Positions 40,509 to 52,488 are shown, counted from the stretch's first letter. The stretch: 64,000 bases of DNA from Istiophorus platypterus (GCA_016859345.1 CM029120.1:3841501-3905500); one strand, 5' to 3'. Notes: generated by a model from the sequence alone, not told the origin. Translations and numbers: made by a program.

Positions 40509-41204
40509 ATACAACCAACAAGAAAAAGGGGGCGATGTTCAGCAACGGTGAAAGGACAGTGAGAAAAGTTTATGACAGTGAAGAGTTTGACAAGATGGTG
40601 AATAATATACAACCCTTTTGGACACATCTTTTCTATCCTGATTTTGTCACATTACCCAGGTAAATTTTTCCAGGCAAAAATCCAGTCAGACCACACATTT
40701 ATAGTGTGTGAGTGTGTTAGCGTGTTAGTGTGTGTGTGTGTGTGTGGGGGGGGGTATATTGTAAGGTATGCACTGCACACCTGTGTGAATATGATTGGAT
40801 GTAACCGAACCAGTGATGATGAAGCCCTCATGAAGCAGCTGATGCTAATCAACTGATGTCAATCAGCTAATGCAGGCGCTACTTCAGAGCTCCGCCTGAG
40901 CTAAAGCTTTCCACTATGGCAAATTAATCACTTAAAATCATGTAAAATGATTAATGCTCAACCTGATTTCTACTAACATGCATTGAACCATAAAAAACTC
41001 ATTTTGTTTATCATAAATTGAGAAGATGTAGGGAGGAAAATCCTATGTAAGAGCCACATAAATGACAAATCAAGGCTTAAATATTATTTGTCACAAAAAC
41101 CCCCAGTAAGTGGTTTTAATGGGAAGGCTTCTCCTGGCTGGCCTGAGATTGGCCACCTAGTCTGTTGACATGGAAAGACCACGGGAGCCCCAGCTCGGAC
41201 ACCT

Positions 41205-42075
41205 CCTACCTCTCTCTCTTTCTGTCTTCCCTGTTCTCTCTTCTAATCTCCGTCTCCTCTTCCCATCCTCTCTTTATCTTTTCATCTTTTTTTTGTTCTG
41301 TTTGTATCTCTCCCTTCCCACCCACCCCCCTCCTCTCCCTGACGTCAATGAGAAATTGGATGGTTTTTTGATTATTACATGGCTGTCAGGCTTACTGCTA
41401 TTAATTGAATTGAATCCCGGTCCATCTCCTCCACTTCTCCGTCCCCCTCTCCTCCCTCTGTCTCCCTCTCTCGCTCTTCTTTTCATCTCGTCTCTCTCTC
41501 ATTTTCCGTCTTGTTTGTCACTTTTTTTTTTTTTTTTGTTTAGTTTTTTGTATGAATTTTTTTTTTCATTCCCCAGGTCCTTCTTTGCCCTTATTTCTCT
41601 CGCCTGAATTTTGTTCCTCTCTCTGTTTCCCTCTCTCTCTCAATCTGCATTTCTCCTCCATCTTGTTCTCTCTCCCTCTTTCCTTTTTAAAAATTTTTTC
41701 TCTCTCCATGTCTCTCTCATGTTTCTCCTTTTCTTCCCGCCTCGCTCACTCTCTTCCACCCCACGTGCCTCCTTGTCATCCTCTTTCTCTATAGGCTTCT
41801 TTTCATCCTTTCTTCCAATATTCTTCTTTATCTACATCCCCCCTCTCTCTCTTTTTTCTCTGTCTCCCTTGTCTGCCCACCAATCCCTCCCTTTCTTTTT
41901 CTCCCTTCCTGGCTCTCCCACTCCTTGAACACTGTGATACCGTTGTCATGGTGACGCCCATCATTTTCTGGCATGAATGGGGGATACTTCATTGATGAGA
42001 CGGCATGGCAGAGGGAGAGAAAGGGAGAGGGATGGAGAGAAAGACAAAGACAGACAGAGAGAGAGGGAGAAACCA
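41205..42075. repeat. long pyrimidine-rich tract followed by a purine-rich tract
   Basis: From about 41205 to 41930 the plus strand is strongly C/T-rich (CTCTC, TCCCT and T-runs), broken by a mixed segment at about 41340-41420. From about 42008 to 42070 it becomes a G/A tract of GAGAG and AGACA units. Open frames rich in Ser, Leu and Phe here are low-complexity translations. Confidence 0.85.
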
Positions 42076-42938
42076 CCGGCAGAGAAAAATCAGAATAATA
42101 CGGAAATGATCTCGTCCCCGTTGCTTGCGACACAAAACATTTCCACCCTGTAATTTGTTCGTACTGATGAGTCAAAGAAGATGTTACAAGCCAGAGACAC
42201 TGAATATTCTTGAGGGTTTCGGGAGAGTCGGGGCTTTCTGAAGAAGAATATCCCCCAAACACTAATATTCATATTCATTACTCTCAGCATGAGAAGTCGG
42301 AAGGGAGATTCCTTTTTGTATTAGGAGGCAACAAGCCGACTTCAGCCCCGTCGCCAGTTTCCCTTGTTTAATGTTTTGCACTGTGTAAGCACAGCAGCTT
42401 AATGAAATGTTTTTTCTCCCTTTTTTCATTTTTTCCTCTAAATCTGCTTACATGAGCGTTGGTGTTGTCTGGGGTCGGATGGACATTGCTATTAACTTGT
42501 CATGGCGCAGTGTTTGCGCGCAGTGCAGACTGGTGTCGGGGTCTGAAGCAGAACACCAGCTCATTAGACACTTCTGATGCAGACGTCACATCGAGAGGCT
42601 CGGCACAGCAGCAAGACGCTAGATTTTGTTTTAGACATTTGTGCTGACACCGTCGGGCTAAGAGAAGGAAATCAGAATCAGGTTATACCGTTTGATAAAT
42701 GAACTTGTGCAATGGAGGCTCTTATATAATGTGGCCATGTAACAGAACATTTTAGCATAGTCGCCGTCGGCTGCAGCGTTAGGAAGACATGCGTTGCTGG
42801 TGCTATCATGATCCACACAGAAAAGAAGCAGTTCACCACCATGTGGCAGAGAATAAGAATGTGTGAGTGTGAGGATGAGACTGGACGCGAGGTCTCTCGG
42901 CTGACGTGCGTTTGACCCCCTTGACCTTTGCTCCACAG

Positions 42939-43020
42939 TTCACCTGCTGTCAGAGACGATCCAGGGGGTGACGGCCACCGCCACGGGGGTCCAGTACCAG
43001 CAGTCCTGGCTCTGCATCCT
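42939..43020 (+). CDS. slc4a11: slc4a11 coding exon 5
   Basis: An 82-base exon between acceptor ctccacag and donor gtaagc; phase 1 in, phase 2 out. It encodes VHLLSETIQGVTATATGVQ followed by YQQSWLCI, about residues 142-168. This is nearly identical to the human VHLLSDTIQGVTATVTGVR region of the cytoplasmic domain. The final two bases, CT, complete a Leu codon with the first base of the next exon. A 9.3-kb intron precedes it and only 610 bases separate it from the next exon. Confidence 0.96.
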
Positions 43021-43630
43021 GTAAGCCGAAGTGTATGTGCATGTTGTGTGTTAGGTTTTAGGTGGAGATGATGAGACAGTTAATAGCTCAGCTGATCAAC
43101 AGAAAGCGAATCTACAACAACTTTGGGAATTATTTATTTGTATTTGTCTTATCATGCAAATATACTAAAAATGCATTATATATGAGAATTTTCTACTGTT
43201 ATTTTAATTCAATCATAAGTTGATATCAATAGTAACTTAGTTAACCCTAATAAGATGTGTATATATTTGTATAAATATTAAGAGGATTATTAAGGATTGT
43301 CACAAAAAACCCAGGAAAAATAAAAACAATATTTGCTGCAGTTCTGTGAAAACCCTACTTCTCCAAAACTTATGAAACATTTTTCAGATGGTTTTAAAAT
43401 GGTTAATATATATATTGTATGTGTGTTAATGTATATGTGTGCCTATGTGTGTAAGCACATTTTCACAGGCACAGGAAACTGTTGCTAGAGAGAAAGAGTT
43501 TAATCTATGGAAATGAGGGGTGATGCCGGTGAGGTGAGGGGATGACATTTATAAAAAAACCCAAAAAAAACCCTTCCTCCCTCCCTCCCTCCTCCCTCCC
43601 TCCCTCCCTCCCTCCCTCTCTCTGTTCCAG
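43021..43630 (+). other. slc4a11: slc4a11 intron between coding exons 5 and 6
   Basis: A 610-base intron, gtaagc to ttccag. It is AT-rich in the middle and ends in a TCCC microsatellite that forms the acceptor tract. Nothing else is seen. Confidence 0.8.
43571..43624. repeat. TCCC microsatellite forming the acceptor tract of coding exon 6
   Basis: About 13 TCCC units with one shortened unit, ending within 10 bases of the exon 6 acceptor. Confidence 0.93.
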
Positions 43631-43754
43631 CTGCAACGTGAAGCATCTCCAGAGGCGTCACGTGTGCATCTCCCGCCTGGAGAGGCCGCAAAACTGGGGG
43701 GAGAACTGCTGCGAGGTCCGCTATGTCATCCTGATACTGGCCCCACTCAAAATG
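43631..43754 (+). CDS. slc4a11: slc4a11 coding exon 6
   Basis: A 124-base exon, acceptor ctgttccag, donor gtaaac; phase 2 in, phase 0 out. It encodes [19 protein letters not shown], then QNWGENCCEVRYVILILAPLKM (shown in two parts), about residues 169-210. The RHVCISRL and PQNWGE motifs and the APPKM-like end match the human cytoplasmic domain. The acceptor's pyrimidine tract is largely a TCCC microsatellite that lies against the exon. No lesion is seen. Confidence 0.97.
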
Positions 43755-46700
43755 GTAAACTGCCTCCCCCCCAGGGAGGGAGGGAGCGATATATGGGATC
43801 TGTCTCCCCGAGACGTTTATGGATCCACTTTCTAGTTACAGAATTTGTTCATTTTCAGTCATTATTTTTTCATCCAAGCTTTATATAATTTACTGTATTT
43901 GGCTCGACTGTAACTGACAGTTAAGTTGCTTCTGCTCTTCTCAGAATAGCAAAAATATTCCCCCTTATTCGTTTATTAATTAATCCCTTAAGTTATGCTG
44001 TGAGGAGACTTTTCTTTCATTTCCAAAAAAACCCCCCAACCCTCCATGTTATCGATGTAAGCATCTCGGTGCTGTAGCATAAAGTGACTGATCATCCTTC
44101 TCCACTTCCAGCTTCTGTATTCAAGAGGAGACATCTATTCGGTTCAACAGTCAGCCACCAGTTTCATTTGGTTTTCTTGAAAGCAAACTCAGTTCTGGCT
44201 GAAGCAATAGAATGAATAAGGATCACCATGTTCTGCTTTTTCATTTATATTTTTTTTATTCCCCGAATGCCCAAGATGGTGGTTTTCTCTGGGTTGTTTT
44301 TTTTTTTTGTTGTTGTTTTTTTGTTTTTTACCCACATTCCCCCCGAAGCTGTCGTGTCTCTTGCTGCAAGAGGCCACGGATCAACGTGTGGTACAGTAAA
44401 AACATGATCCCGTTGTGATGATGACAGCTTAGAAAATGAAAGCTCTGTAATTTGAAATAAAATAGACCAGTGGGAAGAATAAAAATGGATGCTGATTATG
44501 TGCCAGAGTAATTAAAGTAATAAACAAATTAAAAAACAGTTAAACCATGTAATATTGGGACTGGATGGAACATTTTTAAAATATGATCTCCACTGTGATT
44601 TTGGTATTAACTTCTGTTATGATTTTCAAAATAAAAGAGAGGATCTACGACTACCCTTTTCCATAAAAATGAGGCTGGAGGTTTTCAAGGAAAAATCCTC
44701 TAAAGCAAATACGTTTGCACATTTTTTTTTTCCACAGTATTGATTTTTCAATTTAAGGTAATCTATCACCAATTTTTCTTACATTTGTCATTTTAATTCA
44801 CTGGAGTATCCAAGATTCTGCCGACTTGGCTGAGCTGACAAACGTCTGCCGAGCCGGATTGGATTCCGAGAGCCTCTCGGTGCCTTGTGTGCACGCCAGT
44901 GCCCTGTCGGGCCGATCCTTCCGGGTCACCGTTTGTGCGCTGGATCGCTGTTTTCTCTCAGTTCTGAAGAGCTCGGCGCGGCTGGGGGAGGGTGCCGCGT
45001 ATTCCGTAATGCCCTTCCTCTCCCTCGAAACAAGAACTCCCATCCAACCACTCAAACCCTTCTGTCTTCTCCTCATCTCGAGCTTTCGGCACATGCTCAC
45101 CTATACACACACATGCAATGCTATGCCCAGGCACACATCACTCAGTTTGTTGCCCGAGTCTAGATGGAAAACCTTTCCAATCCTCAGCCCCCGCTGTGGA
45201 AAAAAAAGGGGATTTCTTCATGCAGGCTCTTCTTTTAGTGTGTTATCCCCCACAAACACACCATGTTCATTCACCAGCCCACCACCAGACCATGGAAACA
45301 CTTGACATGGGGGTCTGGGCTGACCCTGGCAATCAGCGATGTCTCCGCTTACTTGCCTCATGTTTTCTGATTGATTGTTTGGTTTCTGTCTCTTTTTTCC
45401 CCCATGAATCTATCTTTGTGTTCACGCCTGTCCTCAATGCTTCCAGCGCCCTCCTTTCTTCCAGTCTGACAGGCAGCAGTCACAACCACTGATGGCATAT
45501 TCTGAGACGTCAATCTAAGTCCCATGTAAACATAAATCAGTATCATCTCTGAGTTATTCTTGATGGTGAATGCTTCTGCAAGAAAAGAGGGGCTTTGAAG
45601 GGGCCTCGTGATCATGATAATAGAAATTCCTTGGTTTGACAAATGTAATCTGGCGCGAGCAAGGTTGGACCATTTCCATCACACGCCATTTGGGAGCTTT
45701 ACAGCATCTTCCTTTTTTCCCCTCCTTTTCTTCAACCAAAGTGAAACTACTGAACAGAAAGAGCCCGTCTTCCAAAATGCTCAGTTTCTTTCTGACTTTG
45801 GTTCAAAAAAGTCACACCTGAAAGCGCCCATCATATGCCGCTACCTTCAAAGAAACTCCTCTAGCTCTTTTGCTAGCTGGAGAAGCTGCCCTCTGTATTT
45901 GATGTCGGTAGTGAGTGTTGCTCGCTCTCCACACCCACATTTTCCCGGGCGGCCTGGTTAATCAAACCAGTGACCTTCAAAACGTGAATAATTCCTCCTC
46001 CGAAAATCTGTTTTTCGAGTATTAAGTACTCCCACCTTGTGCATTGTGTTTAGCGCTAATTGGCAATACTGGTGTGCTAACACACCAAAGAGAGATGGTA
46101 AACAAAGAGAATATTTTACCTGCTAAAAATCAGTTTGACAGCAGTTTAACTGTGAGCATGTTTGCCTGATGAGTCATTTAACTCCGAGCACATGGAGGAT
46201 GCACATGAGGGAGATTTTTGATGGTTTGTTCTTTTGAGGCTGCCTCTCGAACCCGTAGTCCGACTGAAGGTGGGGTACCCCGTGTCTTCACACAGAAAAG
46301 AAAAAGCCTCCAGTTTAATCATGATCAATTCTCTCGGTTTGCGGGGCCCTGGTTGAAATTCAGTTACCACTGTGAGAAAGCTTAAGGGGCTTTAGTTATT
46401 CTATTTGCTGCAGCTGCTACTGTACACGCTAAGCCCGGCTATGTTGGTACCATCACCACCTGGCTAACAAGGCTCCCCACGGCACCTCGCTGACTCGGAG
46501 CCTGCCAGAACCATATTACCATCACTCTGTTCTGCACTATGTGGCTGGGGATGGCATTATTTATATAAGATGTGGGATTATTGACAAAATCCCCCAAAGA
46601 TACCCAACTCCCAACCTGCCTACCTCACCTATCCCACCGACCTTTGAAATAATAATGTTTATGTACCAGTACAGCATATCAACACCAGATCTCTATCTCC

Positions 46701-47346
46701 TAATATGGGTAAACATGCGGTTTTGGCCCATTTTATGAAGGATTTTTAATCTGTTTTTTTACATTCCACATGCTATAATATATTTTCTTGAATACATATG
46801 TAATTAATTCAAAAACAGCAAAAGCAACAACAAAAACTACTGGCTTTCTTTGTAACACTTTAGACTAATGTCTATTGTCTTGTGTTATATAGTGATATCA
46901 GCCGACCTCAAAATTCAATCAAGGACATTTGTTGAGAAGATATTTTGAAAAAAATAATTTAATAATAATTTTTTGGGACAGATTATTCCGGATTGAAATG
47001 TCTCAACACCGAAGACTTAAAGCTGCTATAATGCAAATAGATCACATGACTTGCAGAGACAAAAACACAGAGATTTATCACTCGAGTCTACCGTTCCCCT
47101 TTAGCTCTCAGACTTTTAGCGACTTTCAGCTAATTGTTTTGGCCTCATGCCCCCGCAATATAGTGTTTTGATTCAGCCGTGCTGCTCTCAGTGTTGTTTA
47201 CAGACGCATGAGGCATGAGGATGATGCTAATGTTGCCCTGTGTCTACTCGGTGTACGAATGGGCAACTGGTTAGAGGTTAAATAAGATCAGCCATTGGTT
47301 CCACCACGTTTAGAATTCACGACCGCTTCCATGCGCTCTCCCACAG
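43755..47346 (+). other. slc4a11: slc4a11 intron between coding exons 6 and 7
   Basis: Begins gtaaac and ends ccacag. A GC-moderate patch at about 44820-45010 is open on both strands, but I see no conserved protein motif or splice context for it. I recognise no repeats or RNA genes. Confidence 0.6.
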
Positions 47347-47556
47347 AAAAGCACCAAGACCGCGATGGAGCTGGGCAGGACGTTCGCCACCCTCTTCTCC
47401 GACATCTCCTTCAGGCAGAAGCTGCTGGAGACCAAGACACAGGAGGAGTTCAAGGAGGCGCTGGTGTTCCAGAGGCACCAACTGACGGCGGCTAACCAGC
47501 AGCCCACCGCCCTGGGGAAGGAGGAGACCGACCCCCGCAGTCACAAACCCCTCAAG
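47347..47556 (+). CDS. slc4a11: slc4a11 coding exon 7
   Basis: A 210-base, phase 0 to phase 0 exon of 70 codons, acceptor ctcccacag, donor gtgggc. It encodes about residues 211-280: KSTKTAMELGRTFATLFSD, then FRQKLLETKTQEEFKEAL, then a variable tail ending HKPLK. The first two thirds match the human KSTKTAMEVARTFATMFSD and FRQKLLETRTEEEFKEAL segments. The tail is a divergent linker, as expected at this point, just before the membrane domain. Because the exon is symmetrical, skipping it would keep the frame. A GT microsatellite begins about 13 bases into the following intron. Confidence 0.97.
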
Positions 47557-47568
47557 GTGGGCAACAGC

Positions 47569-47569
<1 letters not shown>

Positions 47570-47601
<32 letters not shown>

Positions 47602-47625
47602 TGTGTGTGTGTGTGTGGGGGGGGG
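47570..47625. repeat. GT microsatellite and G-run next to the donor of coding exon 7
   Basis: About 24 GT units with one AT interruption, starting 13 bases after the exon end, followed by nine G. Confidence 0.93.
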
Positions 47626-48077
47626 CAGTTTGCTAAACGTTTTGAGGAAGCGTTTATTCACATGACAGAATTATGAGTCATCCCCAGAAACCTTGAGACG
47701 AGGCCTGTGATTGGTTAATTTTCTTTTACATGTTAGGGTCGAGGTATTTTCCGAACTCCTCTCATCCTCATCTGCCTCCCTCACGTTTCTCATACTTACC
47801 ATCATCCCATTGCTTTACAGGGCTCTGTAGAGAAATGAGAATGTGCACATACGTTTTTAAATCTCAACCTTTTTTTTTTTTATTCTCTTCCATCTTTTTG
47901 TCCCCCCTTAACTACCCTCCTCCTCCTCCTCACTCGACTGGCTTGACTCTTCCATCTTTTCTCCCTCCCTAATCAATCAGCATCAACTCCTGCCAGGCCT
48001 CCTCAGTGGGTAAATGCCCTTACATCTCTCACATCGCTGTCAGGACTCCTCACCCCTTAGCTACACGTGCCTGGGAA

Positions 48078-48083
48078 CACACA

Positions 48084-48144
<61 letters not shown>
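48078..48144. repeat. AC dinucleotide microsatellite
   Basis: About 33 AC units with one AAAC interruption near the left end. Confidence 0.95.
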
Positions 48145-48146
<2 letters not shown>

Positions 48147-48663
48147 CCAGAGGGGCTCTGCCCAATACCACGGACCAACATCTCCTCCTAATGTTGCCGT
48201 TGACAGGCCAGGGCTCCCAGACATTTCCCCTTGTGTTTTTTGTTTTATTTTATTTTTTTTTGGTTGGGTGTTTATCCCAGGGCTTGAAAGGCTCAGTGCC
48301 ACTCAGTGAAAGAGGGATATATAGAAAAAGACAGATGGGGGTGGAAGAGGGGAGGGGAGAGCAGGTGAGATTGAGAGGAAACAGAAAATGATAAAACGAG
48401 GGAGAGAGAGAGACCACACACCTTCTCCGCCTCCTTCCACATCCCAAATTCACATGAGACCACCTGCAACAGCAGAACTAATTTCCTATACTTTCAGAAA
48501 TGGGGCCAAATTGCTGTTGTGTTTTAACGTTGTTGTTTTTTTCTTTTACTCCCCGTTGCCTCGCAGTATCGACTGTTCAGAACAAATGGCAAACAGGTGG
48601 ACAGTAATTCCACTGCGAGACTTTTGTTTATCGAACCCGAGCCAAACGCCCGGCGATCAGGGC

Positions 48664-48674
48664 CCACACACACG

Positions 48675-48714
<40 letters not shown>
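48664..48714. repeat. AC dinucleotide microsatellite with ACGC units
   Basis: About 25 AC-type units; two early units are ACGC. The flanks are unique sequence. Confidence 0.93.
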
Positions 48715-48717
<3 letters not shown>

Positions 48718-49724
48718 GAAACACAGGAAACGCACACAGGCTCCCTTGTAATAATAAATGATTCCATGATGTATGGGGATTTAATGGATGAACAATCCTT
48801 GTTGAACAAGCATGTGCGGCTTTATAAAACTAGCCAGCCCGCTCCGAGAGGAAACAAAAAGAAATGCTGATGCTGTTATTTGTTCCTGTGTTGTTTATGT
48901 TGAGATAAATCAGTTTGTTCTGCCAAAAGCTGTCAGAACTTCTTAAGATGACAAATGAGACAGGAGTGATTTTCCCCGAGGGCTCTACCTACTCATGCGC
49001 CCCTTCTTGTCACCAGTTCCATTTAATTGTATAATGCTGTGCTCAGCAAGAAAATGGAACACTGGGTAATTGGATAATTTGCTTAATAAGCTCAGTCAGG
49101 ACATTTACTCTCTATCGTCTCCAACCTGAAAGCTCATTTTTTTAAGAAGCACTTCGTGTCTCCTTTTGAATCACGTGGCCCCTTCCTGATGTCTTCCTCC
49201 TGACTCCTCTAAAAATGCACTAAATCTTCTATTCTTCATTGTCACCGTCATCTCTCTGTCATTCCTGATCGTTCTGGGGGACACGGGGGTCTTCAATAAA
49301 TCTACATTTTCATTCAGCTCCGCTGCTCCGCTTACTTTGTTTCCTGTTATGCAATTAAAGGTTTTCTAGGACTGCCTCATTAAATGTGATGACTCAAGTC
49401 ATCATTGAGAGAACACCCTGTGGAATCACCATTGTCTCAGCTGAATCATCAAACGGGCAACTTTTAAGCTAGATGTGTCACTGTCCTCGGCTTGGAACAG
49501 AATGAAAGAACATTTGCATGGGCACAGCCTCGGGCTTTCCATGTTGTTGCATTTTTTTTGTTTTGTTTTTTTGTTTTTTTGGAGGTCACTGTGGATAAGA
49601 CGATCTAAATTAGCAATATACCCAACAATGAAATGAAAACTTTACAAAAAGCAGTCTACATACAGTAAATAAGGAAATAATTAAAATGTCTTAGGTTTAC
49701 TGGAGAAGCAACTCATAGAACTGG

Positions 49725-50620
49725 TTTTTGACTGAGGCAGCCGCTCTCCACTCTTTCCAGTACTGCGTCAGTACCACCCTACTTTCACCCCTGGGTCTAC
49801 ATCCACCAACTTCAGGCCACGTTCGCAGACATCATTTAAATGGAGGCATGGGCGTCCAGTGGAGCGAATATCTTCATTCATCTAACCTTACCGTATATGT
49901 AGCATGTACGTGGCCCAGCCATCGGAGGCGGTGAGCAGGCTGAACAGGCCTGGGACGCCAGCACATTCCAAGACCTCAGTGTTTGATTCTACATTCTGCC
50001 AGATAAATGTGCAGGAATCGCCTCAAGCAGTGAAGATTGAATAGTTTAGCTTTCTTTCCTGACTTACTTATGTTGCCCAGCTTTTGCTTCCATCGAGGAG
50101 AGTGCTGAACACTGAGGCCTGATAGATGCACAGACTGGTGTTTTCCATTTGGTGGTTGTTGATCCAAATCCTCTGGCTCAGTCCGGACGTGATGGGCGCA
50201 GCCTTGGCAAACCTGGTGGTCACTTCAGCATCGAGTGAGATGCAGTGAAATTTTCCACCGCCTCAAGCAAGTGGCCATCAGTAGTGATGTTTGGGGGAGT
50301 GTCAACATCGTGGCCGATGATGTGGTTCTTCCACGAGTCGGTTATCAATGACAGTCGGTCAACGAGTTTCTGTACCAGCTTCAGTGTGTGATATCAGGGA
50401 TCTGTTGTCGGAAAACAACAATTCTCTGATAAGCACCTGTTCTCAGATTTTGCACTTAGTTTACACAATGATGAGCAGTTTGTTGTCAGCTGTGTTGTGG
50501 AGATAAATGCCCTTGGTTCAGTCTTCAAAAGCCAACAGCAGTGCATGAAGAAGAATATTGCTGAAGAGGGTCAGTGACAGAACACAGCCTTGTTTCTCTC
50601 AGCTGATCAGTGGGAACACT
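49725..50620 (-). mobile_element. non-LTR retrotransposon relic (3' end of reverse transcriptase ORF)
   Basis: On the minus strand, pieces in shifting frames resemble the C-terminus of a LINE reverse transcriptase ORF. RLRWLGHVH is at about 49904-49930, followed by GRPCLHLNDVCERGLKLVD at about 49780-49840. Upstream pieces like YQASVLSTLLDGSKSWAT and ITTDGHLLEAVENF correspond to the usual YQACVLSTLLYGSETW region. Frameshifts and stops are frequent and no intact YADD box is seen, so it is an old, inactive, 5'-truncated copy inside a slc4a11 intron, opposite to the gene. The clade is not determined. Confidence 0.75.
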
Positions 50621-51210
50621 GCAGAGGTTTTGCTTTTTAAGCAAAGTTTTCTGTCAATGTCTATGTAGAAATAAATATAGTACAATTCATCTAGTCTGTA
50701 AAATGTTAAATGTTCCCTTTTTTTTACCGATTTGGTAAGTTTACTTATTAATTTCATTGTGCAACAGAATTGTTGAGAGACCTGCTCAGGTTTTTTATGC
50801 TTTAATCTGAACATTTATGAGCTCAGCACCTGTTCAGCAACCAGTCTGGAGACCCAATTGTTTCACCAATGCGGATCCAAGTTTATGATTGAAAGACAAA
50901 ATTTCTGTCAAACTACACACCTTCATTGCTCATTTAATTGTACTGTTTTTCTGCTGCATCAACCCCCCTTTATTTATTCCACTGGACGAATCACATTTGA
51001 TCAAGACAAACCTCCTCTCCTCAGTCCCTGAAGACGGAGGACACAAAATGACACTCAACGCCAACCAGTATTAGCTATAACAAAAGAAAAAAAAATCTGT
51101 AGTTGTGTCACTTTTTGGTTGCAGGTGGCACCAGTTTCAAAATTACGTTAGCTGTTCCTTTTTCTTTGCCTATAGATGGTGCTATACACTGGCACTTCTA
51201 TATCCGCAGG

Positions 51211-51230
51211 CTGCTGCTGCTGCTGCTGCA

Positions 51231-51264
<34 letters not shown>
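51211..51264 (+). repeat. CTG triplet repeat, 18 units with one CAG interruption
   Basis: Six CTG units, one CAG (51229-51231), then eleven CTG units on the coding strand, ending 119 bases before coding exon 8. Nearby open frames with poly-Leu, poly-Ala, poly-Gln or poly-Ser are translations of this repeat and are not genes. Confidence 0.95.
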
Positions 51265-51267
<3 letters not shown>

Positions 51268-51383
51268 CTTTTTCTTGCCCTGAGGATGATGGAGGTTCGG
51301 ACTGAAATCGTTCCAGCTACTCCACCACAAGGAGACCCTGCGTCCTTGTTGGAAAATCTAACTCTTTCCCCTTCTGTCCGCAG

Positions 51384-51468
51384 TGTAAAGACTTCTTCAA
51401 AGTCGGGCGGGGGATTTATGAGGACTTGTGCCGCAGGCTGCCTTTCTACCCCTCTGACTTCACAGATG
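51384..51468 (+). CDS. slc4a11: slc4a11 coding exon 8, linker to membrane domain
   Basis: An 85-base exon, acceptor ctgtccgcag, donor gtaggc; phase 0 in, phase 1 out. It encodes CKDFFKVGRGIYEDLCRRLP then FYPSDFTD, about residues 281-308. The human protein has [30 protein letters not shown] here. This is the amphipathic stretch that leads into the first membrane helix of SLC4 transporters. A CTG triplet repeat ends about 120 bases upstream of this exon. Confidence 0.95.
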
Positions 51469-52488
51469 GTAGGCTGGACTTGGACTTGTAGTGAAAGTGA
51501 ATCATCTCCCTTATTATGCCACACCGGGGTGCCTCTGGCAGCTCCTCATTTGTCTGTCACCCCTTTGCCTCAGATAAATCTGCGCCGCATCTGTGTCACA
51601 TCTAGGCTGTGTTAAAATGACTTTTCTCAGATGTATTAGTGCTACCATATGTTCCCATATGTTCAGTATTATTGTTATTTCCCAAGACGTCAGACAAGGA
51701 CATTGCACTATGCATTACCATTGCCACCCCAGCAGACCAGTGAATAATCAGATTGTAGTCTGTATCAGCGAATGTGTGGAACGGTTGCTGTCCCCAGTCA
51801 AACACATGTACCGATATGACCTTTAGATTTTTGCTGTTGTTACAAAGAGAAAAATAAATGACTTCTGGCTGATGCTGTTATTGCCAGAGATGCTTGTGAA
51901 TTTCTGGAAATTGTTCAAACAGTTTTTATTTCAAAAGTGATTGTAACTGCTCAAGTAAACCAGGTCAGTAGACTCAGTTGACCTTGATCCCTAAAAAAAA
52001 ACCCAAAACGACTGCGTAAAGTGCAGCAGAGTTTTCGACTCCTCCGATGCTCTCTCTCAGTTCTTTTCTCTCTCTCTCTTTTTTTTTTAAATATCTAAAC
52101 ACATTCATTGGGCAGCAACAGAATCAAGATACTTCTGTCTCATGAGTGTCACCAGATAAGCATCATGTGATGAAGGTCACAGGACCGCAATTCCCTGTGA
52201 TTGCGTTAGAGCCCGATTGAAATTTTTTAAATTCAAACTGAGTTATCTGTCGCCTGGATAAAAGCGATAGCTGCTCTTACAAATTGATCGACAGCACTAA
52301 ACTTAAATGAATTAGTCGTATTTTAAAACAGTACAGTGGGCAGCGTATACCCTTGTAAACTAGTTTCAATGTAACTTGCTGGAGGATGTTCCATATTTTA
52401 GAGGCACTGAATGATGACCTAACCCCCCCCCCCCCACCCCCCTGTTATGAGGTGAATGTGATTCGTGTTTTTGTTTGTCTCCCCGCAG
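51469..52488 (+). other. slc4a11: slc4a11 intron between coding exons 8 and 9
   Basis: A 1-kb intron, gtaggc to cgcag. It holds T-runs, a short CT run near 52060-52090 and a C-run at about 52423-52441. Nothing else is recognised. Confidence 0.8.

Larger units (their letters stand above)
33686..42938 (+). other. slc4a11: slc4a11 intron between coding exons 4 and 5 (9.3 kb)
   Basis: Begins gtaagc and ends ccacag. It contains a teleost interspersed repeat at 34466-34728, a TA/TATG microsatellite at 36431-36587, a mariner-type MITE at 40375-40508, and a long pyrimidine tract followed by a purine tract (41205-42075). Many open frames here are translations of those tracts and are not genes. Confidence 0.7.
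47557..51383 (+). other. slc4a11: slc4a11 intron between coding exons 7 and 8
   Basis: Begins gtgggc and ends ccgcag. It contains GT/AC microsatellites at about 47570-47617, 48078-48144 and 48664-48714, a minus-strand non-LTR retrotransposon relic at 49725-50620, and a CTG triplet repeat at 51211-51264 close to the acceptor. Confidence 0.75.

Noticed and set aside
41170..41928. Frames of 80-145 codons rich in Ser, Leu and Phe
   Set aside because: Low-complexity translation of the pyrimidine tract, with no domain or splice partner.
44826..45305. 159-codon plus-strand frame in intron 6
   Set aside because: No similarity to SLC4A11 or another family I know. Neighbouring exons join without it.
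51103..51615. 170-codon frame with poly-Leu, and opposite frames with poly-Gln or poly-Ser
   Set aside because: They arise from the CTG repeat and the adjacent intron. The real exon 8 is read in a different frame.
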